This document shows, piece by piece, positions 34,201 to 42,061 of a DNA stretch of 64,000 nt. The notes beneath the pieces were generated by a model, which saw only the letters and a program-made list of their open reading frames with translations, was not told the DNA's origin and did not search any database. The DNA comes from an uncultured Lachnospiraceae bacterium (GTDB taxonomy: Bacteria > Bacillota > Clostridia > Lachnospirales > Lachnospiraceae): the NCBI GenBank assembly GCA_910578115.1, contig CAJTPO010000002.1:124001-188000 (forward strand). The letters are read 5' to 3'. A program made the translations under genes and the position numbers. How positions within the stretch are numbered: position 1 is the first letter of the stretch; each line of letters opens with the position of its first letter.

Positions 34201-37200
34201 AACTCTATCTATGCGGTTCCATTAGTGGACAGACTATGACAACTCCAACGAAGGTCTTGCCTGGTCAGAAAATAAAACAGGTTGCGACGAATCAGTATTC
34301 ACGGGAAGGTCATATTGCGGCGGTAACCGAGAGTGGAGACTTGTATTTATGGGGTGATAATCAGTCTGGCCAGATCGGAAATGGAAAGAATGAGAGCAAC
34401 GTGTTATCTCCGGTGCAGATTCTGCTGGAAGAGAAGGTGAAGCAGGTCAGTTTAGGGGATGGGCATAGTGCAGCGGTTACAGAGGATGGACGACTCTATT
34501 TATGGGGGGATAATAGCTTTGGGCAGATTGGAAATGGAGGTAAGCAAGTCCAATATGTACCGGTGGAAATTTCGTTGGATGACCAGAAAGTAAGACAGGT
34601 TCATCTTGCACAATGTTATAGTATGGCGATTACTGAGGCAGGCGATTTGTATGCGTGGGGAGTAAATGACTCTGGGATAATCGGAAAGGGAACTCCTTCC
34701 GACACTGCCAAGGTTTTTACTATACCGCAGAAAATAATGGAAAATGTTAAGGCGGTAGATTCTGAAACTTCAGGGGGACCCTGTAATGCGGCGCTCACAG
34801 AGGATGGCAGCCTGTATCTTTGGGGGGATAACAGATGCGAATGTATTGGTAAACATGAAGAAGTTGGGTATTCAGTGAGTCCTCCGGTCATGGTGTTAGA
34901 CAAGGTAAAGCAAGTCAGTCTGGGCGGATGCTATAGCGATACACATGGTGGCAATAATAACCTCAATGTCGGAGGCGGTTTTTGTGTTGCAGTTAAAGAA
35001 GACGGCAGTCTGTGGACGTGGGGCTGCAACAGCGCTGGTCAGCTTGGCAGAGGAAAGTATATTACGGACCGTGGTATTGGCATGGTCACAATTCCAGAAG
35101 ATAAGGACAGCCGTGCTTATGAAGCGGAAGCCTACACGGCAGATGACAGCCCGCAGATCACGCCGGATCCCGCTAATCCCGTGAAGCAGACGGCAGGTTT
35201 TACAGGACTTACACTCAACGACATCCATAACATCTATGTTATGCGGTCAAGGGAGGCGGATGATGTTCTTGGTTCCGACAACCTGCTTTATATCGGACAG
35301 TCGGTTTCTGATGCAGAGGGGCGTTTAACTGTAACGTATGAGATGAAGGAAGCCTTTGAGACGCCGGTAGTGTTCTGCGTAGGTATGACAAGGACGGACC
35401 TGACGGCTGCGGAGATCACGCTTGCGGATATTATTTATGACGGAGAAGAGCATCTGGTGGAACCACAGGTCGTTTTGAATGGCCGGACGCTGGTAGAGGG
35501 CGAACAATATGACCTCTACGGTGACTGTATTGTCAAAGAACAGGGCGAATATAAGATAGTGGTCAGAGGAACAGGACTATACAGTGGTGAGAAGGAAGTG
35601 ACCTTCCATGTAAAAGAGGGCGGCGACAATCCAGATGATGGCGACAATCCGGATGATGGCGATAATCCGGGCGGTGATGATTCGGAATACGGTGATGTGC
35701 GGGAGGAAGATATTCCTGCGGACGGTATCATTCCCGCAGGACTCTGGATTGCGGGTATTTCGGAAGACGGTTATACATATACAGGCAAAGCGATCAGGCC
35801 TGAGGTCAGAGTCTACGACAATAAGACGCTTCTCGAGGAAAAGACGGATTACACAATTGTCTATCAGAATAATATCCTGGCAAATATCACCACGGATGAG
35901 CGGACGTTGTCTACGATCACCGTTACGGGAAAAGGCAATTATGAGGGGAAGGAGACACAGACCTTCAAGATTATGCCGGTGGACATCAGCCCTCAGGCAG
36001 CAGGAACAGAAGGCCAGGAGACATCCGGGGACGGCACACTGACCGGCGGGGAGGAAGAAGACGCGTTTGCGGCGGATGATATGACGATCGCTTACAGCGG
36101 TAAAGCACAGAAGCCTCTGCCGACTCTCTATTGGAATGAAAAGAAACTGAAAAATAACACGGACTATACAATCACCTATTATGACAGTACAGGAGAAAAG
36201 AAACTGGCATCCGTCAAGGATAACGGAAGTTATTATATTCGCCTTGCCGGAAAAGGCAACTTTACTGGTGAGCGTACTGTCAGACTGACGGTCACGGATA
36301 AGCTGAGACTGATGAGTAAAGTGACTGTGACCAAAGTAAAGAACCAGCCCTATACGGGAGCGGCGATCATGCCGGCACTCACGGTGAAGGACGGTAAAAG
36401 CGTATTAAAGGAAGGAGAGCATTACACGATAGCCTACAGCCGCAATACTGCAGTCGGAACTGCTTATGCCGTGGTGACAGGTATCGAGAAGGCGGGTTAC
36501 AGCGGTACCAAGCGGATCAGCTTTAAGATTACGGGCACGTCTATTGGCAGGGCCGTAGTGACGGGGCTGACGGGTACCACTTTCCAGTACAACGGCACGG
36601 CGCATGAACCGGCACTGGTTCTGAAGGTCAAGGACGGAGGAAAAGAGAAGACATTGACATTGGGCAGTGATTATAAGATCACGTGGCAGAAAAACCTGAA
36701 TGCCGGCACTGCGACGGTGCTTTTCACCGGTGTGGGCGGTTATTCAGGGTCTCTGAAAAAAACTTTTAAGATCAATGCCTTTAACATTGCAGAGAATAAA
36801 GAAAACTGCTTTAATGTGGCGTTGACGGCCGATTCCGTACCGTATGCCAAGGGCGGTGCAAAGCCGGATATGACCGTGACATTTAGAAGACCCGATGGCA
36901 GTGAACAAAAGCTGCAGGAGGGCAGGGATTATACGGTGACGTGTCAGAACAATAAGGCTCTCTATGACGGCAGCAGCGGGAAACAGCCATCTGTTACGGT
37001 CAAAGGAAAGGGGAATTTCAGCGGTACTTATGCCACGAAACTCTCTTACAGGATAGTACCCCGCAATATCGGGGAGCTGGAGCTGGGTGTTTCGGATTCG
37101 GTCTACCAGAATAAGAAGAATGCCTGTGTGTCGAAGGTGACCGTTACCGATATTGATGGCAGGGTCCTGACGGCAGGTAAGGACTATGAGAAGAAACCGG

Positions 37201-37640
37201 TCTATACCTATAAGAGCGATACAATGCTGGATAACGGAACAATGCGTGCGGCCGGCAGTGCCGTTGACAGGGATGATATCGTCCCGGCCGGAACGGTGTT
37301 GAAAGTGGCGGTTACGGCTAAGAATGGCGGTAACTATACAGGCACACTGGAAGGGGAATATCGTATCACAAAGGCGAGCATTTCCAAAACGGCGGTGACA
37401 GTCCGCAGGCAGACTTATACCGGGCAGGAGATTATATTGGATAAGAGTGATATCACTGTCAGGATCAAAGGGAAGCAGGTGGATGAAAGCCAGTTTGAAA
37501 TTGTGGAAGGAAGTTATAAGAACAATGTCAAGAAGGGCACTGCCAGTGTAACGATCCGTGGTGTGGATAATTACGGCGGTACGAAGACGATCAGGTTCAC
37601 CATCAAGGCAAAAGGATTCCTGTGGTGGTGGAGAAAGTAG
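31209..37640 (+). CDS. Giant secreted protein with RCC1-like repeats and MBG-type modules
   Basis: A protein of about 2143 residues. I choose the ATG at 31209, six bases after AGGAGA, because it gives a clean signal peptide (MRTTGRWVRKRALSMLLACA, cleavage near AFA at 32). A glutamate/aspartate/glycine-rich linker ends in SENS repeats (about 173-197). Residues 200-860 form a beta-rich region I cannot name, more AT-rich than its neighbours. About 864-1297 hold seven RCC1-like blades (LYLWGDNQSGQIGNG, LYLWGDNSFGQIGNG). A DNPDDG linker and MBG/YDG-like modules (YTGKAIRPEV, DYTIVYQNN) follow. The last 440 residues are paralogous to the CAP protein and end AKGFLWWWRK. No LPXTG or membrane anchor. 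Probably surface-bound. Confidence 0.85.
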   Translation: MRTTGRWVRKRALSMLLACAMLFSSVELTAFATEPGMETLQPGDESGTTGENEVTEEEDGTEDSDTEEDVDGTGGSEEDGTGEQTPEDEIDTGKEPGNPEQEGDAADGEEPEGEHQESNDPDKEDPSESDQTEDSDGTVEEEEDSDVTDGNDGNEEDGSTDDSGKTEEDDSVSENSVSENSVAENSISENSISENSLITVNAKSSFGRALTSTVPIEMTAAGSGSEIDKVIIDGMGAEVHLYGPAAENCMLVVGIYDEISERQIATANVEVSIGETVVSVSFEDTLPQYFIVRAFLVENDTYRPLCGRYESNDYTRTMQEFYNKTTADFAAEQIINLDESEDNNFVVFSDYVKVIRAGSDGTTNKVVACDEENLVYMIENPDETVTGLKAGETFAYLCDDNGAIITTIVEIIINEQNNLVEIHGSGENLNDVFEFIKIGACNPRNTMMRMARESALEGELKEVLKFSFDDEKIELGVRTTDDGEVETQPVKWEGLEQTINNLENLFPGIFGDDLKDSLKTLKSMGLSADLTVSAYTDGYVHFVKEEKPRGAQLVVKYQADIEIDYGNSETVGGNGDDDKNSGEEILKTPSLKVELPLIPSLPKEFLSVTAQIHFEMDIGGSLYILANVDGSAGLTVDLEKRSVEKIGGSPNWEVKIGAELEFEPKLVFGIDASFLKWGENVPGNRAAGIAGEIEAGATITLRKPDIEVSSNKQHECREKHNNDGDSGKFYCISGELVPLLGIEAEIDFVGFEFNIAEDFFDELEEKIGENNKIDFYCSFAFGDFGKGKCPHEKYKVTVKVKKNEVPVSGARVNDESDTSKNGCVERWESPGVKLFYAVKDGIIGNKRVKIIKPGQMITIYLRTGEAGVVEGSAVEQVCAGDQARSCAVITRDGRLYRWGDNCYGQIGDATLENRYEPVLIPLPGKVVMFMENNGSSAAVVQNGTLGNALYMWGRNEYGQLGNDTKNNVNVPPDKPLMDGVREVCLGNRLTAVIKETGELYLCGSISGQTMTTPTKVLPGQKIKQVATNQYSREGHIAAVTESGDLYLWGDNQSGQIGNGKNESNVLSPVQILLEEKVKQVSLGDGHSAAVTEDGRLYLWGDNSFGQIGNGGKQVQYVPVEISLDDQKVRQVHLAQCYSMAITEAGDLYAWGVNDSGIIGKGTPSDTAKVFTIPQKIMENVKAVDSETSGGPCNAALTEDGSLYLWGDNRCECIGKHEEVGYSVSPPVMVLDKVKQVSLGGCYSDTHGGNNNLNVGGGFCVAVKEDGSLWTWGCNSAGQLGRGKYITDRGIGMVTIPEDKDSRAYEAEAYTADDSPQITPDPANPVKQTAGFTGLTLNDIHNIYVMRSREADDVLGSDNLLYIGQSVSDAEGRLTVTYEMKEAFETPVVFCVGMTRTDLTAAEITLADIIYDGEEHLVEPQVVLNGRTLVEGEQYDLYGDCIVKEQGEYKIVVRGTGLYSGEKEVTFHVKEGGDNPDDGDNPDDGDNPGGDDSEYGDVREEDIPADGIIPAGLWIAGISEDGYTYTGKAIRPEVRVYDNKTLLEEKTDYTIVYQNNILANITTDERTLSTITVTGKGNYEGKETQTFKIMPVDISPQAAGTEGQETSGDGTLTGGEEEDAFAADDMTIAYSGKAQKPLPTLYWNEKKLKNNTDYTITYYDSTGEKKLASVKDNGSYYIRLAGKGNFTGERTVRLTVTDKLRLMSKVTVTKVKNQPYTGAAIMPALTVKDGKSVLKEGEHYTIAYSRNTAVGTAYAVVTGIEKAGYSGTKRISFKITGTSIGRAVVTGLTGTTFQYNGTAHEPALVLKVKDGGKEKTLTLGSDYKITWQKNLNAGTATVLFTGVGGYSGSLKKTFKINAFNIAENKENCFNVALTADSVPYAKGGAKPDMTVTFRRPDGSEQKLQEGRDYTVTCQNNKALYDGSSGKQPSVTVKGKGNFSGTYATKLSYRIVPRNIGELELGVSDSVYQNKKNACVSKVTVTDIDGRVLTAGKDYEKKPVYTYKSDTMLDNGTMRAAGSAVDRDDIVPAGTVLKVAVTAKNGGNYTGTLEGEYRITKASISKTAVTVRRQTYTGQEIILDKSDITVRIKGKQVDESQFEIVEGSYKNNVKKGTASVTIRGVDNYGGTKTIRFTIKAKGFLWWWRK
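31727..31799 (+). repeat. 15-bp tandem repeat coding SENSV/SENSI
   Basis: Five copies of a 15-base unit (TCAGAGAACAGTRTT core) give the peptide pattern SENS[VI]. In-frame length change would alter only a linker. Confidence 0.75.
35622..35673 (+). repeat. 18-bp tandem repeat coding GDNPDD
   Basis: Nearly three copies of GGCGACAATCCRGATGAT code an acidic, proline-containing linker between the RCC1 and MBG-type parts. Confidence 0.7.
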
Positions 37641-37670
37641 AAGATACATATTGAGACAGGTACTGCATTA

Positions 37671-37718
37671 AAAAACCCCGTGCGGTTTCCGTGATCGGAA
37701 TCCCGCGCGGGGGTTCTA
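37671..37718. terminator. Bidirectional terminator between the RCC1 protein gene and mecA
   Basis: An AAAAAACCCCGTGCGG arm pairs with CCGCGCGGGGGTT; the T-rich flank on either strand serves both converging genes. Confidence 0.8.
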
Positions 37719-37766
37719 TATAGATCCACATGAATAAAAAGATAACACAGGGATGTCATGTCATGA

Positions 37767-38549
37767 TCATATCTGCGCCAATGACTTAAGCGCGTTATCC
37801 CGGATCAGCGGTTCGAAATGCTCTTCCAGATAAGCTCTGGCAGCATTCACGGACTTCTCGGGTTTGCCGTATTCTGAGATCAGGTTACAGATACGGTTGA
37901 AGTCGGATGCATTCTGGCCTGCGGAATCGATCAGCAGGAGATAGGAACCGCTCTTCTCATCCTTATACAGCGTGTTGGAACCCTGGTAAACAGCGGAAGC
38001 CACGTGAGCCAGTCTTGTGACGTTGTTCAGTGTGCCGAAGGTAAAGAGCTGGCAGGAAATCTGCTGAACGGGCGATTTCTTAGTGCCGGAGTGCTGGCTG
38101 CTGCCAGTGTCTGCGGCGGGTGCGGATTTGGATTCTGAGGATTCTTCCGACAGGTCACTTCCACTCATCTTGCGAAGCATGTTCAGAACTTCGTCGGCGC
38201 CTTCGGAGAAAACGTCTGCCAATTCTTCGTTATCGTCATCGAAATCATCCCCCTCGTGGATAGAAGGTGCGAACTTGGAGAAGCGTGTGTCCAGCTCTTC
38301 CGGATCTTCAACCTTGGTGATGATCAGCACGATACATTCCGAGTTTAACGGGATCGCCTCAATCATAAGCGGGATATCCTCCGCCTCAAAACCGCATTCG
38401 TAAGCGGCCTGCCGCATCATATCACGGAACAGGGTCTTGGCCTTCTCTGTGCCGTATGCGAGTTCACTGATCTTCAGTTCCCGGGTCGCCAGATCCTCCC
38501 TCGTAAGGGTACAGCGAATCTGATGTTCATTTACTTTTTCTATTTTCAT
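37767..38549 (-). CDS. mecA: MecA-type adaptor protein
   Basis: A 260-residue adaptor of the MecA/YpbH family, which brings target proteins to the ClpC-ClpP protease. The N-terminal domain reads MKIEKVNEHQIRCTLTREDL, and a long acidic/serine-rich linker (about 100-165) joins it to the C-terminal ClpC-binding domain (FGTLNNVTRLAHVA, GSYLLLIDSA, ISEYGKPEK). Bacillus MecA is 218 residues; the extra length is in the linker. The start is preceded by AAGGATG. Targets cannot be read from the sequence. Confidence 0.9.
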   Translation of the reverse strand: MKIEKVNEHQIRCTLTREDLATRELKISELAYGTEKAKTLFRDMMRQAAYECGFEAEDIPLMIEAIPLNSECIVLIITKVEDPEELDTRFSKFAPSIHEGDDFDDDNEELADVFSEGADEVLNMLRKMSGSDLSEESSESKSAPAADTGSSQHSGTKKSPVQQISCQLFTFGTLNNVTRLAHVASAVYQGSNTLYKDEKSGSYLLLIDSAGQNASDFNRICNLISEYGKPEKSVNAARAYLEEHFEPLIRDNALKSLAQI

Positions 38550-38741
38550 ATGATGATCACATCCTTCTCACTATAGAATAAATTCTCTCACAAAAATCAT
38601 CTGTTGTATGACGGTCGAAAATGTGCAGCCGGGCATCGTTTCCTGCTTTCCCGTCAGCTACATGTATCTTATACTTTGCGCTAATTTTAGTCAATAGTGT
38701 ACATAAAGTGTTTAAAAATTTTTAATATTTTTAGAATTTAC

Positions 38742-38770
38742 TTGCTTTTTTGTCAGATTATGCCTATAAT
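38742..38770 (+). promoter_or_regulatory. Strong promoter inside a long non-coding region
   Basis: TTGCTT at 38742-38747, 17 bases, a perfect TATAAT at 38765-38770. No gene start lies within 700 bases downstream, which points to an RNA product or a very long leader. Confidence 0.65.
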
Positions 38771-38776
38771 CGAACT

Positions 38777-39325
38777 ACAAGATGTCTCCGGATAGTCGGC
38801 AGCGGAAGGAGGCAGAGAACAAAATTTCATAAATAACATCTTTTTCTCCTGTCGGTTTGTATCATCTGATCGAAGGAGAAGGTCTTATAGGCAATGTGCC
38901 TGGTCGTGAACCATATCTTGTTTCTTTCTATATTTCACAATTATAATTCACAAGGAATGAGTAGGTTATACAGTTATTTAATATATTTTTGCATGTCTGG
39001 GATATCTTGGAAATGATTCAGCGCTCTATATATCTTATGCTGTTAGTATATCACGATGCTCTTTTTGGCAGATTAAATTTTAGGATGATACCGACGAAAA
39101 GTGTTAAGACTGTTACTGGCCGGACCGCGTTGACAGCGGTACGTAAGGTGACCTGAGACTATAGACAGGACTCTGCACTTACTGCAGAAAAGTTCCCGCT
39201 TTTCAGGTGTGCTGTAAAGAGTCTGCAGTCGGTTGGTGGATAGAACAGAGCGCAGGAAGTCATTTTAAGCTGGTCTTAACACAGACGGCGCCGTCACCGT
39301 ACGGCGCTGTTTCTTATTTATATAG
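38777..39325 (+). ncRNA. Candidate structured non-coding RNA(s)
   Basis: A 938-base gap (38550-39487) holds no credible protein gene. From the promoter at 38742 an RNA would first pass AAGATGT (38779) pairing with ACATCTTTTT (38836), a possible early stop giving a 70-nt RNA. Further on come ACCGC/GCGGT and a long hairpin GACTCT...AGAGTC enclosing CTGCAGAAAAG/CTTTTCAG (about 39170-39225). A strong terminator ends the stretch: ACGGCGCCGT pairing with ACGGCGCTGT then TTTCTT (about 39288-39322). I do not recognise the class; RNase P, tmRNA, SRP RNA and 6S do not fit. Confidence 0.45.
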
Positions 39326-39362
39326 AATATAGACCAGCTTTGCGAAAAATGTCAAAATAGTA

Positions 39363-39456
39363 ATGACTGTAAGGAAATAGTTTGTTATAATTATAACGTT
39401 ACCCTCAGTAAACAAAGGAATACACGTCCGTGTGTGCCTTTGCTTACTGAGGGTAA
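39363..39456 (+). promoter_or_regulatory. Promoter and 58-bp hairpin at the 5' end of the GH18 transcript
   Basis: ATGACT (39363-39368), 17 bases, TATAAT (39386-39391). The transcript would start near 39398, exactly where a long hairpin begins: the arm from TTACCCTCAGTAA to CAAAGG (39399-39418) pairs with CCTTTG to TTACTGAGGGTAA (39437-39456), with one mismatch and an inner ACACG/CGTGT stem. No T-run follows, so it is not a normal terminator. Confidence 0.6.
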
Positions 39457-39487
39457 GCAGGATCAATTATTAAAAGGAGCAGGATAG

Positions 39488-41179
39488 ATGAAGAAAATAA
39501 TCCCGGTATTGATCGCCCTCTTTCTTATTATCGTGATCGCGGTGGTCGGAGTAGGATCGAAGCTGATAGAGAAATATTCTTATTCTAAGGAACGGGCGGA
39601 TCTGACGGCGTATTTTGATGTCAGGGGCGAGGGAGACGTGCCCGTTATTTTGCAGGATGAACGGATCGAAGAGCATGCCAGGCTGATCGACGGTGTATGC
39701 TATTTTGATCTTGCCATGGTGCATCAATATTTCAACGACAGATTTTATGAAGATAAGAAGGAAGGACTGCTGCTTTACACGCTGCCGGATGCCATCGTAA
39801 GCACGGTGATTGGTACGCAGACGGTGGCAAAAGGAGGAGAAGAGAGCGGCCGGGATTATGTCATTGCCAGATACGAGGGGGAGCAATTGTATGTGGCGGC
39901 AGATTATGTGAAAGAGTATTCCAACTTTTCTTATGAGCTGTATACGGAACCGTACCGTATGCAGGTCTATACGGAGTGGAATGCCCGCCGGACGGCCACG
40001 GTCCTGAAGGATACGCAGGTGCGCTATCAGGGCGGCGTCAAGAGCGATGTCCTGACAGATGTCTCCAGGGGGACAGAGGTGATCGTCCTGGAAGAGATGG
40101 AGAATTGGAGTAAAGTCAAGGCGGAAGGCGCTTTCATCGGATATGTGGAGAATAAAAGGCTCAGTGAGCAGACTACGGTGGAGCCGACACCGGTGACGGA
40201 CTATACGGAACCCGTGTACATGTCAAACACCCGGGACCATAAGATCAATCTGGCCTGGCATGTAGTGGCGGGAATGGCAGGCAATGATACGCTGGTGCCG
40301 TTGATGCAGGGGACGAAGAGCATCAATGTGGTGTCGCCTACCTGGTTTGCGCTGAGCGATAACGCCGGCAATTTTACCAGCTTTGCGTCGGAGAATTATG
40401 TGGGAACGGCGCATGATATGGGGCTGGAAGTGTGGGGACTGATCGATAATTTCAGTCATGAGGGCATCGATACCTATGAAGTGCTGGCGGGATTGAGCAC
40501 CAGACAGCATCTGATCAATGGTCTGATCGATACGGCCCTGCAGTACAAGCTGGACGGAATTAATATAGATTTCGAGAATATCAGTCTGGATGCCGGAGAA
40601 CCTTTCGTTGAATTTATAAGAGAATTGTCGATTCCCTGCAGGGAGCACGGGATCGTGCTTTCGGTGGATAACTATGTGCCGATGGGCTATACGGATCATT
40701 ATGACAGGGAAGAGCAGGGTGTGGTGGCAGATTATGTCATTATCATGGGCTATGACGAGCACCACAGGGGCAGCGATACCGCGGGATCGGTGGCGTCTAT
40801 TGATTTCGTAGAAAAGGGGATTGCGGATACCGTGGCACAGGTGCCTGCGCATAAAGTAATCAATGCGATCCCGTTCTATACGAGAATATGGGAGACTAAG
40901 GGAACTACGATCGACAGCCAGGCGGTAGGGATCGAGACGGCCAAACAGTATCTGGCGGATCACGGTATTGTCACGGCATGGGATGAAGAGACGTGTCAGA
41001 ATTATGGAGAATATCAGTCCGGTGACAGTTATTATCAGGTCTGGATGGAGGACGAGGAATCGATCCGTGTGAAATTAAACATTATGAGCAAGTATCAGAT
41101 CGCAGGCGTAGCAGAGTGGCAGCTTGCCTTTGCTGTGGATTCTGTCTGGGATGTGATCGAAGAATATATGAATCAATGA
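39488..41179 (+). CDS. Membrane-anchored glycoside hydrolase family 18 with SH3-like domain
   Basis: A 563-residue protein with an N-terminal membrane anchor or signal (residues 5-25), a copper-amine-oxidase-like N-terminal part (about 40-170), an SH3-like domain (about 175-230, VRYQGGVKSDVLTDV), and a GH18 barrel. The catalytic motif DGINIDFEN places the acid/base glutamate at Glu363. This design resembles the YaaH/SleL and YdhD spore or wall lysins, which cleave N-acetylglucosaminyl bonds in cortex or wall peptidoglycan. AAAGGAG precedes the ATG. The next gene is a CwlD-type amidase, which strengthens a wall or spore cortex role. Confidence 0.85.
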   Translation: MKKIIPVLIALFLIIVIAVVGVGSKLIEKYSYSKERADLTAYFDVRGEGDVPVILQDERIEEHARLIDGVCYFDLAMVHQYFNDRFYEDKKEGLLLYTLPDAIVSTVIGTQTVAKGGEESGRDYVIARYEGEQLYVAADYVKEYSNFSYELYTEPYRMQVYTEWNARRTATVLKDTQVRYQGGVKSDVLTDVSRGTEVIVLEEMENWSKVKAEGAFIGYVENKRLSEQTTVEPTPVTDYTEPVYMSNTRDHKINLAWHVVAGMAGNDTLVPLMQGTKSINVVSPTWFALSDNAGNFTSFASENYVGTAHDMGLEVWGLIDNFSHEGIDTYEVLAGLSTRQHLINGLIDTALQYKLDGINIDFENISLDAGEPFVEFIRELSIPCREHGIVLSVDNYVPMGYTDHYDREEQGVVADYVIIMGYDEHHRGSDTAGSVASIDFVEKGIADTVAQVPAHKVINAIPFYTRIWETKGTTIDSQAVGIETAKQYLADHGIVTAWDEETCQNYGEYQSGDSYYQVWMEDEESIRVKLNIMSKYQIAGVAEWQLAFAVDSVWDVIEEYMNQ

Positions 41180-41253
41180 TGCGGTAATGGACTGCATTTT
41201 TCCGGAAGAACATTCATATGCATTTATAAAGGCAGTTGTGTTTAGGAATGGGT

Positions 41254-41979
41254 ATGAAGAGGAGAGAACCGGAAGCGTATGAACGGCTTGTAAGAACGAT
41301 GCTGCTTGCTTTGATGCTTGTATCGGTCTGTTTTATCGTGCGGGGAGGTGCAAGGATGGCCTCTTCGGGACAGATCAGGATAAAGCCGGAGCAGGAGAGG
41401 CCATGTGTGGTGATAGACGCCGGACATGGCGGAGCCGATCCGGGAAAAGTCAGTGTTGACGGGAGCCTGGAGAAAGACATTAACCTGGTGATCGCGCAGA
41501 AGCTGCAGAAATTCCTGCAGATGCAGGATGTGGACGCCGTATTGACCAGGGAATCGGATGACGGTCTGTATGATGCGGATGCCTCCAATAAGAAGGTACA
41601 GGACATGAAGAACCGTGTGGAACTGATAGAACAGCGGCAGCCGGCGCTGACGGTGAGTATTCACCAGAACAGTTATCACGAAGAGTATGTACATGGAGCG
41701 CAGGTATTTTACTATGCGAACAGTGATAAGAGTAAGGAACTGGCGGAAAGGATCCAGCAGGTGATGGCGTTCGAACTGGACAGGGAGAATGCAAGGCAGG
41801 CCAAGGCAAATGACAGTTATTATCTGCTGAAAAAAACGTCGACACCCATTGTGATCGTGGAGTGCGGATTTTTGTCCAATTATGAGGAGGCGCAGAAGCT
41901 GTCTTCGGATCTGTATCAGGAGAAAGTGGCCTGGGCGATTCATCTGGCCGTCATGCAGTATCTGAATGAGGAGAAATAG
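41254..41979 (+). CDS. cwlD: N-acetylmuramoyl-L-alanine amidase, CwlD-like
   Basis: A 241-residue amidase_3 enzyme. Zinc ligands and catalytic residues are visible: His in VVIDAGHGGADPG, Glu in SLEKDINL, His in SIHQNSYHEE, and Glu in VECGFLSNYEE. An N-terminal membrane segment (about 12-32) exports it. CwlD removes the peptide from muramic acid so that cortex muramic-delta-lactam can form; family and size fit, though a vegetative role cannot be excluded. The ATG at 41254 follows AGGA by six bases; ATG 41248 and GTG 41236 are alternatives. Confidence 0.85.
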   Translation: MKRREPEAYERLVRTMLLALMLVSVCFIVRGGARMASSGQIRIKPEQERPCVVIDAGHGGADPGKVSVDGSLEKDINLVIAQKLQKFLQMQDVDAVLTRESDDGLYDADASNKKVQDMKNRVELIEQRQPALTVSIHQNSYHEEYVHGAQVFYYANSDKSKELAERIQQVMAFELDRENARQAKANDSYYLLKKTSTPIVIVECGFLSNYEEAQKLSSDLYQEKVAWAIHLAVMQYLNEEK

Positions 41980-42061
41980 CGAACAGCGCTGCAGGCGTTA
42001 TCATAACAGCGGCGGAAGGATCGAAGAATGCCAAAACAGATAAAGGAGTCAGGGATAGAGC

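Noticed and set aside
38779..38845. SRP RNA, because of GCGGAAGGAGGCAG
   Set aside because: The conserved helix 8 sequence is not matched beyond the tetraloop-like GGAA and the flanks do not pair as needed.
39110..39145. T-box leader, because of GGACCGCG
   Set aside because: The full T-box sequence is absent and no amino acid gene follows.
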